Counted from the first letter of the stretch, positions 47,599 through 55,879 are shown. The stretch: 64,000 bases of DNA from Pseudomonas sp. ANT_H4 (GCF_008369295.1 NZ_VOBG01000019.1:1-64000); one strand, 5' to 3'. The notes: generated from the letters alone by a model not told the origin. Made by a program: numbers and translations.

Positions 47599-48374
47599 AG
47601 CTCGATCTCCACCGACAGCGGGGCGTGATCTGACAGATGGGACCAGGGCCGGGTGCTCAGCACCTGAGGTTGGTGAGCCTTCATATTGCGCACATAGATG
47701 CGGTCTAGCCGTAGCAACGGCAGGCGCGCCGGGAAAGTGCGGGCCAGTTTGCCGTGGGCTTCGACGAACACTTCCCGCAGCCCGCTTTGGCTGAGATCGG
47801 CTTGCTGGCGCCAGTCATTGAAATCTCCAGCGACGATCAGCGGTGCGTCGGCGGGAATCTCGGCGATACGGTGCGCCAATAGCCTCAACTGCTGTTGGCG
47901 ATGAACCTCGCGCAAGCCGAGGTGGACGCAGATTGCGTGTACGTCCTGGGCGTTGCCGGGCAGTCGCAACACGCAATGCAACAACCCGCGGCTTTCGTGG
48001 CCGCTCTGGGAAATGTCGAGGTTGTCGTAGCGGATGATCTGAAATTTTGACAGCAAGGCATTGCCGTGATCGCCATAGGGGTACACCGCGTTGCGACCGT
48101 AGGCGAATTGCGGCCAGATGCTGTCGGCGAGGAATTCGTACTGAGGCATGGTTGGCCAGTTGCTGTAGCGCTTGGGATGGCGCTCGTGGGTGCCGTGGAC
48201 TTCCTGGAGGAACACCACGTCGGCGGCAACGCTGCGCACCGCCTCGCGCAACTCAGGCAGGATGAAGCGCCGATTGAGGGCGGTGAAACCCTTGTGGGTG
48301 TTGACCGTCAGCACTGTGAAGCGAGTGATGGCGGCGGCGGGCGTGACGGGTACCCCTTCTGGAATCGCGGCCAT
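47595..48374 (-). CDS. ybhP: Endonuclease/exonuclease/phosphatase-family protein YbhP
   Basis: 259 residues. EEP-fold motifs are present: LTVNTHKGF at the start, VVFLQEVHG (metal Glu), the VAGDFND strand and the terminal SDHAPLSVEI (catalytic His). The family includes nucleases and phospholipid or inositol phosphatases. The link to clsB and ybhN, the same order as in E. coli, favours a phospholipid-related substrate. It is the first gene of the three-gene minus-strand operon. Confidence 0.9.
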   Translation of the reverse strand: MAAIPEGVPVTPAAAITRFTVLTVNTHKGFTALNRRFILPELREAVRSVAADVVFLQEVHGTHERHPKRYSNWPTMPQYEFLADSIWPQFAYGRNAVYPYGDHGNALLSKFQIIRYDNLDISQSGHESRGLLHCVLRLPGNAQDVHAICVHLGLREVHRQQQLRLLAHRIAEIPADAPLIVAGDFNDWRQQADLSQSGLREVFVEAHGKLARTFPARLPLLRLDRIYVRNMKAHQPQVLSTRPWSHLSDHAPLSVEIEL

Positions 48375-48461
48375 GGTTGCTCCCGTGCGTGCGTGATGTT
48401 TTTGATGACCTCCGTTCTAGGGTGACTGTGATTTTCCAGAGAAAGTTTCGACGGGCCTACA

Positions 48462-48488
48462 GACGGCACACATCCAATGTGTGCTGTC
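48462..48488. repeat. Inverted repeat, 12-bp arms
   Basis: GACGGCACACAT, spacer CCA, ATGTGTGCTGTC: one mismatch in 12 pairs and 8 perfect pairs in the centre. There is no T tract on either side, so an operator or a small repeat is more likely than a terminator. Confidence 0.55.
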
Positions 48489-48583
48489 GATGATGATTCA
48501 GTGCCCGCCCACCACCCGTGTCGAGGTTTGGCTTATGCGGAAAAATAGAGGTATTGGCATTTGATATTTGCCTGGCGAGCAAA

Positions 48584-48619
48584 GATCGTTCCCACGACGA
48601 ACTCGGAGTGGGAACGATC
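48584..48619. repeat. REP-like inverted repeat (GATCGTTCCCAC)
   Basis: GATCGTTCCCAC and GTGGGAACGATC are perfect 12-bp arms around a 12-base centre. The GATCGTTCCCACGC... motif is a familiar intergenic repeat in fluorescent pseudomonads. This copy ends about 50 bases before the channel gene and may form a strong hairpin in its 5' UTR. Confidence 0.65.
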
Positions 48620-48671
48620 AGGCCCAAAACCCGTCAGTTCCTTACAGACCTTTGTGAAGGAGTCCGGTGTT

Positions 48672-50774
48672 TTGTTGAATTTTAAGACTGCACTTCTGCT
48701 TGGCGCGTTGCTGTTTTGCGGCAGTGGCGCACTGCAAGCCGCCGATCCAGCGCCTGAGTCCGAGGCACCGGCCAAGCCGGAGTTGCTGGTCGAAGGCGGC
48801 CTGCTCGGCGCCATCAGCTCCAGTATTGACGAGGTGCAGGAGACGCTCGACCTCAACCAAAACCTCGTAGACGCATGGCGCCTGCGCACTGACCGCGCGG
48901 CAGATGAGGTGGGGCGTCTGCTCAACCAGCCTTCCGAGCGATCACCGTGGAGCGTGGCCGGGGATTTCCTGATGTTGTCCGGCGTGTGGGTCGGCGCCTT
49001 TGTGCTGTTGACCCTGCTGGGCCGGTTGATTGTCAGTCGCCTTAGCCATCACCGCCTTATCCAACCTCGGCAGCGGCTCCAGGCTCTGCTCGGTTACCTG
49101 ATTCCCTACACGATCCCGGCGTTGATCTGCCTGCCGCTGACTCTTTACGCCAGCCATTTCCTGCCGACCTCCGTAGGCCGCGCGCTGGCGCTGTGTTTTG
49201 CCTACGCCACCAGCAGCGGTATTTTCTCCACGTCGGTGCTGTTGGGCGTAATCGTGATGTTCAACGTCGGCCACAAGCGCCCGGCGGTACAGATTATTCG
49301 CGACTACTGCCCCAAGCCGCTGTTTCTGATTGGCTTCCTCGCCGCCCTCAGCGATGCCCTGACCAGCCCGCAGATCGCCCGCCAACTGGGCGGCAACATC
49401 ACCAGCAGCCTCGCGGTATTTGCCGGGCTGTTTGCCTCGGTAATTTTCGGCCTGCTGGTGATTCGCCTGCGCCGCCCGGTGGCGCATTTGATCCGTAACC
49501 GCCCCCTGACGCAGCGCCTGAAGCATCCAGCCTTGCAGCAATCGTTGCGAATTTTTTCCGGGCTGTGGTTCTGGCCAATCCTACTGATGGTGCTGGTCTC
49601 GGCGATTAATCTGATCGGTGCCGGCGAAGACAGCCAGAAAGCCCTGCGTTGCGCCTTGTTCACCACGATTCTGCTGATTGGCACGGTGTTTCTCAGTACC
49701 GTGCTGCAACACCTGTTCAAATCTCGCAGCACCGTGGCCATCCAGCGCAGCAGCGCCTACAAGGAGCGTTTCCTTAGCTTGTTGCATGCGGTATTGCGCA
49801 TTGCCATGGCCATCGCTTTTATCGAAGTCCTCGGACGGATCTGGGGCGTGTCGCTGTTCGAGTTCGCTCAGCGCAACGCCGTAGGCCGGGCTATCAGCGA
49901 TTCGTTGAGCAGCATCGGCTTGATCCTGCTGATGACCTGGCTGTTTTGGGTGGTGCTCGACACGGCGATCCAGGAAGCATTGAAACCGCCGGTCAACAAG
50001 CGCTCCAGCCGCCAGCCCAGCACGCGGGTGAAAACCATCCTGCCGCTGCTGCGCAATGCGGTGAAGATCATCCTGGTGGTGATCTGTGCGATTACCACCA
50101 TGGCCAACCTGGGCATAAACGTCGCGCCGCTGCTGGCCGGTGCCGGGGTGGTTGGTCTGGCCATCGGTTTTGGTTCCCAGCAACTGGTGCAGGACGTGAT
50201 CACCGGGCTGTTCATCATCATCGAAGACACCCTGTCCATCGGCGATTGGGTGGTGCTTGACTCCGGTCACGCCGGCACCGTCGAAGGCCTGACCATCCGC
50301 ACCCTGCGCCTGCGGGACGGCAAGGGTTTTGTGCACTCGGTGCCGTTCGGCCAGATCAAGGCGGTCACCAACCAGTCGCGGCAATTTGCCTATGCGTTCT
50401 TCTCGGTGCAGTTCACCTACGACACCGATGTCGACCAGGCCGTGGAGCTGATCCGCGAGGCCGGGCAGTCGATTCGCGACGACGTATTCCTCAAATACAA
50501 CCTGCAAGGGCCGCTGGAGGTGTTTGGCGTCGAGAAAATGGACCTCAACGGCGTGGTGCTGACGGCGCAGTTCCGCACTGTGTCGGGTGGGCAATACGCG
50601 GTCAGCCGGGCGTTTAACCAGCGGCTGAAAAAGCTTGTGGATAACTGCGCGTGGGTGCACTTCGCACAAACTTACCCACAGCAGGTGATGGTGCCTCAGC
50701 GAGTTGCCCAGGTGGATGAACCGGAAGATGACGGGACGCCGCCGGTGCTGACGGAGCAGCCGCGAACCCAATGA
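48672..50774 (+). CDS. Large MscS-family mechanosensitive channel
   Basis: 700 residues from a TTG at 48672, chosen because AAGGAG ends 9 bases upstream and the protein then begins with a signal peptide (MLNFKTALLLGALLFCGSGA, cleavage after about residue 23). A periplasmic segment follows, then about ten membrane helices. The MscS pore helix and beta domain are at about 478-560 (NVAPLLAGAGVVGLAIGFGSQQ, then ITGLFIIIEDTLSIGDWV). It should open under membrane tension to release solutes in osmotic downshock. Multi-helix relatives are E. coli YnaI and YbiO. The start codon remains uncertain. Confidence 0.88.
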   Translation: MLNFKTALLLGALLFCGSGALQAADPAPESEAPAKPELLVEGGLLGAISSSIDEVQETLDLNQNLVDAWRLRTDRAADEVGRLLNQPSERSPWSVAGDFLMLSGVWVGAFVLLTLLGRLIVSRLSHHRLIQPRQRLQALLGYLIPYTIPALICLPLTLYASHFLPTSVGRALALCFAYATSSGIFSTSVLLGVIVMFNVGHKRPAVQIIRDYCPKPLFLIGFLAALSDALTSPQIARQLGGNITSSLAVFAGLFASVIFGLLVIRLRRPVAHLIRNRPLTQRLKHPALQQSLRIFSGLWFWPILLMVLVSAINLIGAGEDSQKALRCALFTTILLIGTVFLSTVLQHLFKSRSTVAIQRSSAYKERFLSLLHAVLRIAMAIAFIEVLGRIWGVSLFEFAQRNAVGRAISDSLSSIGLILLMTWLFWVVLDTAIQEALKPPVNKRSSRQPSTRVKTILPLLRNAVKIILVVICAITTMANLGINVAPLLAGAGVVGLAIGFGSQQLVQDVITGLFIIIEDTLSIGDWVVLDSGHAGTVEGLTIRTLRLRDGKGFVHSVPFGQIKAVTNQSRQFAYAFFSVQFTYDTDVDQAVELIREAGQSIRDDVFLKYNLQGPLEVFGVEKMDLNGVVLTAQFRTVSGGQYAVSRAFNQRLKKLVDNCAWVHFAQTYPQQVMVPQRVAQVDEPEDDGTPPVLTEQPRTQ

Positions 50775-50936
50775 CTATGCAGGTTATGCCAGGCCCATTG
50801 CAGGGCAGCGCACTTTATAAGTGACGGTTGCGCTACAAACCCGCAAAATGCAACGATTCTGGCAAATGCCAGCGACATGGCTACCAAGCCTGTCGATAAT
50901 AGCCATCGTTCCAAACAGACCGGGCCTGCTTAATCT

Positions 50937-51821
50937 ATGCGAATGCGCCTTATGTTACTGGGCGGCGGGAATGCCCTCGGGCAGGCGCTGATTCGCCTCG
51001 GTGCGGAGGAAGACGTCGGTTTCCTCGCCCCGCGTCCGCCCCAAGACGGCTGGGATGCCGCGAGCCTCACCCAATTGCTCGACGACACCCGTCCCGATGC
51101 CTTGATCAACCTTGCCTACTATTTCGACTGGTTTCAGGCGGACACGGTTAGCGAGGCTCGCTTGGCCGGGCAGGAATTTGCCATCGAGCGGCTGGCCGAA
51201 TTGTGTCAGCACCACAACATCACCCTGTTGCAGCCTTCCAGCTATCGGGTGTTCGACGGCTCCCGTGCCACCGCCTACAGCGAAAAAGACGAACCCGTGC
51301 CGTTGGGTCTGCGGGGCCAGGCCTTGTGGCGAATTGAACAGAGCGTGCGCGCCACCTGCCCGCAACATGTGCTGCTGCGTTTTGGCTGGCTGTTGGATGA
51401 CAGCATGGATGGCACCCTCGGGCGCTTTCTGGGCCGAGCCGAAAAACCTGAAGAGTTGCTGATGGCCGACGACCGGCGCGGCAATCCGACGCCGGTGGAC
51501 GATGCGGCGCGGGTGATTATTTCCGTGCTCAAGCAACTCGATTGCTCCGCGCCGTTGTGGGGCACTTACCACTACGCCGGGCACGAGGCGACCACGCCGC
51601 TGGCACTGGGGCAGGCGATCCTTACCGAAGCGCGTAATTTCCATACGCTGGCCGTCGAAGCCCCCACCGCCCAGGCCCACGCGGCACGGCCGGATGCCGC
51701 TGATGAGCCGCAGCATGCGGTATTGGCCTGCAAGAAAATCCTTCATACCTTCGGTATCAAACCCCGCGCCTGGCGTGCCGGGTTGCCGGCGTTGCTGGAT
51801 CGGTTTTACCGACATAGCTGA
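50937..51821 (+). CDS. RmlD-like NAD(P)-binding protein (dTDP-4-dehydrorhamnose reductase family)
   Basis: 294 residues with an extended-SDR Rossmann fold. The N-terminal nucleotide motif is LLGGGNALGQAL (8-18). The segment SSYRVFDG (101-108) corresponds to the STDYVFDG strand of RmlD. The following YxxxK catalytic pair is missing: the aligned region GLRGQALWRIE has Arg126 and Leu130 in those places. It is therefore unlikely to be a normal reductase. A terminator follows and ompW converges from the other side. Its position two genes from the ABC set is as I recall for P. aeruginosa. Confidence 0.8.
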   Translation: MRMRLMLLGGGNALGQALIRLGAEEDVGFLAPRPPQDGWDAASLTQLLDDTRPDALINLAYYFDWFQADTVSEARLAGQEFAIERLAELCQHHNITLLQPSSYRVFDGSRATAYSEKDEPVPLGLRGQALWRIEQSVRATCPQHVLLRFGWLLDDSMDGTLGRFLGRAEKPEELLMADDRRGNPTPVDDAARVIISVLKQLDCSAPLWGTYHYAGHEATTPLALGQAILTEARNFHTLAVEAPTAQAHAARPDAADEPQHAVLACKKILHTFGIKPRAWRAGLPALLDRFYRHS

Positions 51822-51825
51822 GCAT

Positions 51826-51857
51826 AAAAAAAGGCGCCTGAAACAGGCGCCTTTTTT
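51826..51857. terminator. Bidirectional terminator
   Basis: AAAAAGGCGCCTG, loop AAA, CAGGCGCCTTTTTT has A and T tracts on both sides and serves the RmlD-like gene (+) and ompW (-). Confidence 0.93.
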
Positions 51858-51875
51858 ATGTGTGGCCGCTTGGGC

Positions 51876-52574
51876 TTAGAACTTGTAGCCAATGCCGACC
51901 ATGTAAACCATTGGGTCGACATCCACGTTGACCTTGGCGCGAGTGCCGGCAGCCAGAGCGTTGTTGTCGACGGTGGCTTTGGTGCTGATGTCGATGTAGC
52001 GCACCTGGCCGTTGATCATCCACTTGTCGTTGATCATGTAGTCGGCGCCGATCTGCGCGGCCCAGCCCCAGGAGTTTTCGGCCTTGAAGTTGCTGAAGCC
52101 GGCATCGCTGGCGCGCCCGCCGACGTGTTCGTCGTAGATCCAGGTGTAGTTGATACCGGCACCGACATACGGTTGGAACGCCGACTTGCTGTCCAGCGGG
52201 TAGTACACAACGCTCAGGGTCGGTGGCAGGTGTTTCAGGCTGCCGAGCTTGCCGTTGGCGGCGCCCAGGGCGGTGTTCTTGATCTTCACGTCATGTTCGA
52301 ACGGCGTGGCCGCCAGCAGCTCGATACCGATGTGGTTGGTGATCATGTAAGCGAAGTTCAAACCCAGTTGGGTGTCACTGCTCATGGTCGCCTTGCCGCC
52401 CAGGTTGGCACCGGCCAACGGGCCCTGATCAACCTTTACACTGCCGCTGTCGGCCTTTGGGTTGACAGTGATGGCACCGGCGCGAATGAGGATGTCACCC
52501 GCTTCGTGTGCGTGGGCGAGTGGTGCGGCGAGTGCAAGCGCGAAGAGGGAAGCGCTGAGCAGGGACTTGTGCAT
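51876..52574 (-). CDS. ompW: Outer membrane protein OmpW (OprG)
   Basis: 232 residues. It has a signal peptide (MHKSLLSASLFALALAAPLAHA, cleavage about after 22), then an eight-stranded barrel with OmpW features (PTLSVVYYPL, YVGAGINYTW) and a C-terminal aromatic residue (MVGIGYKF) for BAM insertion. It forms a hydrophobic side-opening channel for small nonpolar solutes; in P. aeruginosa the homologue OprG is strongly induced under low oxygen. The ATG at 52574 has GGAG 6 bases upstream. An FNR/ANR-like site lies 67 bases upstream. Confidence 0.94.
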   Translation of the reverse strand: MHKSLLSASLFALALAAPLAHAHEAGDILIRAGAITVNPKADSGSVKVDQGPLAGANLGGKATMSSDTQLGLNFAYMITNHIGIELLAATPFEHDVKIKNTALGAANGKLGSLKHLPPTLSVVYYPLDSKSAFQPYVGAGINYTWIYDEHVGGRASDAGFSNFKAENSWGWAAQIGADYMINDKWMINGQVRYIDISTKATVDNNALAAGTRAKVNVDVDPMVYMVGIGYKF

Positions 52575-52640
52575 GAGAGGCTCCAAAGGACATTTTTTAG
52601 TTGGCTGTGTCCAATGGTAAAGATCGCACCGCTCGAGCCT

Positions 52641-52654
52641 TTGACTCAGCTCAA
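52641..52654 (-). promoter_or_regulatory. Candidate ANR (FNR-type) box of ompW
   Basis: On the minus strand this reads TTGAG-CTGA-GTCAA. It keeps TTGA-N6-TCAA, the core of the ANR/FNR consensus TTGAT-N4-ATCAA. It lies 67 bases before the ompW ATG, in the 113-base gap after the DUF3299 gene, which fits a class II-like activator position if the start site is close to the gene. Confidence 0.5.
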
Positions 52655-52687
52655 TGAAACGGCTCTCACAGAGCGCCTACAAAACAG

Positions 52688-53275
52688 CTATTGCGGCAAC
52701 TCATACACATAAATCTTCTCGGCATCCATCTGATAGCCCGCATCCGCCAGCTCACTGGTGGACGGCTTGACCTGCATCTGGCCCTCGATCCAGTACGGCT
52801 GGTACAACTCTTCCAGTTTCACGCCTATCTCGCTTTTAACGTGGACGATCTGGTTTGACGGCGGTGGCGGCACATGGATGCAGGCACCGAAGTACGGCAC
52901 CAGCAGAAACTCAATGGTCCGACCTTCCTCGTTGACTTCCAGCGGCACGATATAGCCCGGTAGGCGGATGTGCTGGCCGTCGAGCTTCTGCACCACCGGC
53001 GCATCGGGCAAGTCCTGCCTGGCCGCCGGTGCTGCCTGCGCCGATAGCGCATCGGCCATGTTCGACAGGTCGTGCAGCGGTTTCATGTTGGGAATTTCCG
53101 GCGGCGCGTCCGGTGGAATCATTTCCTGCCACGACAGATCCTTGGGCTCGGCGGCCCAGGAGGGCAGGGCCACCAGCAATAACATAAGGGCAGCGGCAAG
53201 TTGCAAGCCACAAGCTGCAAGTGAACGCCGATTGGTTTGTAATTTGAAGCTTGAAGCTCGCAGCTTGCAGCTCAT
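52688..53275 (-). CDS. DUF3299 periplasmic protein
   Basis: 195 residues. The N-terminal signal segment is long (AALMLLLVALPSWAA, cleavage about residue 42) and is preceded by a stretch encoded by an inverted repeat. The mature part has the DUF3299 core LPGYIVPLEVNEEGRTIEFL, then LLVPYFGACIHVPPPPSNQI with a Cys-x-His pair that could bind metal. The function is not established. The ATG overlaps the permease stop by 4 bases (ATGA), so it is the last gene of the DUF2796-ATPase-permease-DUF3299 operon. Confidence 0.87.
   Translation of the reverse strand: MSCKLRASSFKLQTNRRSLAACGLQLAAALMLLLVALPSWAAEPKDLSWQEMIPPDAPPEIPNMKPLHDLSNMADALSAQAAPAARQDLPDAPVVQKLDGQHIRLPGYIVPLEVNEEGRTIEFLLVPYFGACIHVPPPPSNQIVHVKSEIGVKLEELYQPYWIEGQMQVKPSTSELADAGYQMDAEKIYVYELPQ
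53192..53272. repeat. Imperfect inverted repeat inside the DUF3299 signal-peptide region
   Basis: The arms are 53192-53220 and 53244-53272 (29 bases each, 23 of 29 paired) around 23 bases. They are built of AGCTTG/CAAGCT-like units. This looks like the AGCTTGNAGCTTG-rich repeats scattered between genes in P. fluorescens. Here it lies within coding sequence and supplies residues of about 2-11 and 19-28 of the protein. Confidence 0.7.
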
Positions 53276-54537
53276 AAGCGTACCGCCAGGCCATCGGCCA
53301 GTGATTGTCGATAGGCGCGCCACGCCGGCACGCTGCCCATCAGCAGCGCCGCGATGAGAATACCGCCCAACAGGGTCCACTCATATTGGCTTGGCCAGGA
53401 CAGCGGCAGATCCAAACCGTAGTTGGCCTGCAGATACCCGCGTGAGGCGGCGATGCACACATACAGCAGCGCCGTGCCTGCGACCACTCCGGACAATGCC
53501 AGGGCGAATGCTTCGAAAATCAGCAGCGTCGCAATGTGCCAGGGCCGCGCGCCCACCGAACGCAGGATCGCCATTTCCCGGCGGCGCTCGTTGAGGCTGG
53601 TGAGGATCGCCGTGAGCATGCCGATCAAGCCGGTCAGCACCACGAACAGCGAAATCACGAACAGCGCCTTTTCGGCGGTGCCCATCATGCTCCAGAGTTC
53701 TTGCAAGGCCACACCCGGCAGAATCGCCAGCATCGGTTCACCACGGAATTCGTTGATCTGCCGTTGCAGGGCAAATGTGGAGATCTTGTTGTTCAGGCCC
53801 AGCATGAACGCGGTGATGGCCTGGGGCGAGAGGTCCATGTTGCGCGCCTGATCGGCGCTGATCCGGCCTTTTCCTTGGGCGGGCACGCCGTTGTGCCAAT
53901 CGACATGGATCGCCTCCATGCCGCCGAGGCTGATGTGCAGCGTGCGGTCCACCGGGGTGCCGGTGCGCTTGAGAATTCCGACGACGGTAAACGGCTTGTC
54001 ATCGTGCTTGACCAGGCTGACCACCGCCACGCCGTGGGCCAGCACTAGCTTGTCGCCGAGTTTGTAATGCAGCGCAGCGGCCACCTCGGCGCCGAGCACC
54101 ACTTCGAAAGGGTCGGTGGCGAAGGCGCGACCGCTGGCCAGTTCCAGGTTCTGTTTGCGGCCGTATTGATAGTGTTCGAAATAGGTTTCGTTGGTGCCCA
54201 TCACCCGGTAGCCGCGATGAGAGTCACCGAGGGAGATCGGGATCGCCCATTTCACCTGGGGGCTGGCGGCGAAGTGCTCGAAGCTGTCCCAGCGGATGTT
54301 GTTGGTGGCATTACCGATGCGAAACACCGAATACAGCAGCAGGTTGACCGAGCCGGAACGGGCGCCGACGATCAGGTCGGTACCGCTGATGGTGCTGGCA
54401 AAGCTGGCGCGGGCTTCGATGCGCACCCGTTCCACCGCTAACAACAGGCACACGGAAAGGGCGATGGCAAAGGCGGTGAGGATCGCGGTAAAGCGGCGGT
54501 TAGCCAGGCTGGCCATGGCTAGACGAAACAAATACAT
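53272..54537 (-). CDS. FtsX/MacB-like ABC transporter permease
   Basis: 421 residues. One membrane helix near the N-terminus (RRFTAILTAFAIALSVCLLL) is followed by a large periplasmic MacB-core-like domain (about 45-280). Three C-terminal helices follow (from ALFVISLFVVLTGLIGMLTA). This is the type VII ABC topology, which works on periplasmic or outer-membrane substrates rather than pumping across the inner membrane. The motif SLNERRREMAILRSVGARP is the typical coupling segment. The ATG at 54537 lies 1 base after the ATPase stop. Confidence 0.92.
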   Translation of the reverse strand: MYLFRLAMASLANRRFTAILTAFAIALSVCLLLAVERVRIEARASFASTISGTDLIVGARSGSVNLLLYSVFRIGNATNNIRWDSFEHFAASPQVKWAIPISLGDSHRGYRVMGTNETYFEHYQYGRKQNLELASGRAFATDPFEVVLGAEVAAALHYKLGDKLVLAHGVAVVSLVKHDDKPFTVVGILKRTGTPVDRTLHISLGGMEAIHVDWHNGVPAQGKGRISADQARNMDLSPQAITAFMLGLNNKISTFALQRQINEFRGEPMLAILPGVALQELWSMMGTAEKALFVISLFVVLTGLIGMLTAILTSLNERRREMAILRSVGARPWHIATLLIFEAFALALSGVVAGTALLYVCIAASRGYLQANYGLDLPLSWPSQYEWTLLGGILIAALLMGSVPAWRAYRQSLADGLAVRL

Positions 54538-54538
54538 C

Positions 54539-55249
54539 TCAAACCTCTGCGGGCGTGGCGGCGCGATTGAGTTCGGCCAGCGACAGGTTGCGGTCGAATA
54601 GCGGCGCCAGGCTCTGGTCATGGCTGACGAACAACAGGCTGGCGCCTGCTTCGCGGCATTCGGCGAACAACAGCCGGATGAAAGCTTCCCGGGCGTCGTA
54701 GTCCAGTGCTGATGTGGGTTCGTCGGCGATCACCAGTTCCGGCTGGCCGATCAGCGCGCGGGCGGCGGCCACCCGTTGTTGCTGGCCGATGGACAGGGAG
54801 TCGGCGCGGCGCTCCAGCAAGTCCTTGTCCTTTAAACCCAAGTGGGCGAGCAGGGTAGTGGCGGCCTGGTCGACACTGCCGTGGCGCTGCACTGCCCGTT
54901 GGGCACGCAGTTTGGAGAAGTGGCAAGGCAGTTCAACGTTCTCGCGCACCGAAAGAAACGGCAGCAGGTTGAACTGCTGGAAAATGTAGCCGGTGTGATT
55001 GACGCGAAAGCGGTCACGGGCACCGGCCGACAGCTCGGTCAGTTCCTGGCCCAGCAGGCGAATGCTGCCGCGACTGGGCTTTTGCACGCCGCCCAACAGG
55101 CCCAGCAACGTGGTCTTGCCGCTGCCGCTGGGGCCCTTGAGGAACAGGGTTTCGCCGGGTTCCAGGCGAAACGCCGGGATGTCCAGCAACGGTGGGTGAC
55201 CGGGCCAGTTAAAGCCCAGGTCAGTCAGTTCGATAAGTGCTTGGGTCAT
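54539..55249 (-). CDS. ABC transporter ATP-binding protein (LolD/MacB-type)
   Basis: 236 residues. Walker A GPSGSGKT is at 39-46, the Q-loop at FQQFNLLPFLSV, Walker B LVIADE at 172-177, the D-loop SALD and the H-loop SHDQ. The signature is LSIGQ (152-156), with Ile in place of the usual Gly, followed by QQRVAAARAL. It energises the adjacent FtsX-like permease. It lies between the DUF2796 and permease genes with 6 and 1 base gaps. Confidence 0.94.
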   Translation of the reverse strand: MTQALIELTDLGFNWPGHPPLLDIPAFRLEPGETLFLKGPSGSGKTTLLGLLGGVQKPSRGSIRLLGQELTELSAGARDRFRVNHTGYIFQQFNLLPFLSVRENVELPCHFSKLRAQRAVQRHGSVDQAATTLLAHLGLKDKDLLERRADSLSIGQQQRVAAARALIGQPELVIADEPTSALDYDAREAFIRLLFAECREAGASLLFVSHDQSLAPLFDRNLSLAELNRAATPAEV

Positions 55250-55255
55250 GTGAAC

Positions 55256-55879
55256 TCAGAATCTCAAGGTGGCTGCTGCGGCTGTCGCTTCAACACCTTG
55301 CTGGCCGCCCGGGCCAATGAGTTGTACCTGAATTTTCTGGGTGGAGGGGAAGGTCTTGAAGATCTGCGTCAGGTCGAGGTTCTTCAGTGCGGTCGGCGTG
55401 GCGCAGGTGAACTGGTAGTGGGCGTGGATTTCGCTGTGGTCATGATGATGCTCGTGGGCGGCAGCGCCTTTGCCGTCGGTGGCGTGGCTGTCATCGTCGT
55501 CATCATGATCGGCTTCGGGCTTGTCGCCGAACAGTGGGCTGTTCAGTTCCTGGGTGCTGACCACACAACCGGCGCCCTTTGGCAGGCTGAACAGTACCAG
55601 CGACTGTTCCAACTGTTTGCGGGCGGCGGCGACCTTGGCCTTGTCGGCATCGGTGGTGGCCAGGTGTTCGAAACCCACCAGATTCATCGCCGGGCTTTCC
55701 AGCTCCAGCTCCAGGGATTGACCGTCGAGCACCGCGTTGAGGCGGCCGACGCCATGCTCGTGGGCGCCAAGGCTGCCGTGTTCATGGTCATGCTCTTGGG
55801 TATGGGCGTGCTCGTCAGCGGCCTGGGCGATGGTCAGTGGCAACAGGGTAAACGGCAAAGCGAGCAACAGGCGGCGCAT
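55256..55879 (-). CDS. DUF2796/ZrgA-like His-rich periplasmic protein
   Basis: 207 residues. The signal peptide is at 1-20 (cleavage after AQA). Two histidine-rich stretches are visible: residues 24-42 (HAHTQEHDHEHGSLGAHEH) and a second one near 125-155 with an Asp run and HEHHHDHSEIHAH. Such stretches bind zinc. I recognise the DUF2796 family, which includes Vibrio ZrgA of a Zur-controlled zinc-uptake locus. It is the first gene of the four-gene operon and has a Zur-like palindrome upstream. Confidence 0.9.
   Translation of the reverse strand: MRRLLLALPFTLLPLTIAQAADEHAHTQEHDHEHGSLGAHEHGVGRLNAVLDGQSLELELESPAMNLVGFEHLATTDADKAKVAAARKQLEQSLVLFSLPKGAGCVVSTQELNSPLFGDKPEADHDDDDDSHATDGKGAAAHEHHHDHSEIHAHYQFTCATPTALKNLDLTQIFKTFPSTQKIQVQLIGPGGQQGVEATAAAATLRF

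Larger units (their letters stand above)
48375..48671. other. Divergent intergenic region ybhP / mscS-type gene
   Basis: 297 bases without a gene. It must hold promoters for both directions. Two inverted repeats are visible: GACGGCACACAT/ATGTGTGCTGTC (48462-48488) and GATCGTTCCCAC/GTGGGAACGATC (48584-48619). Confidence 0.7.
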
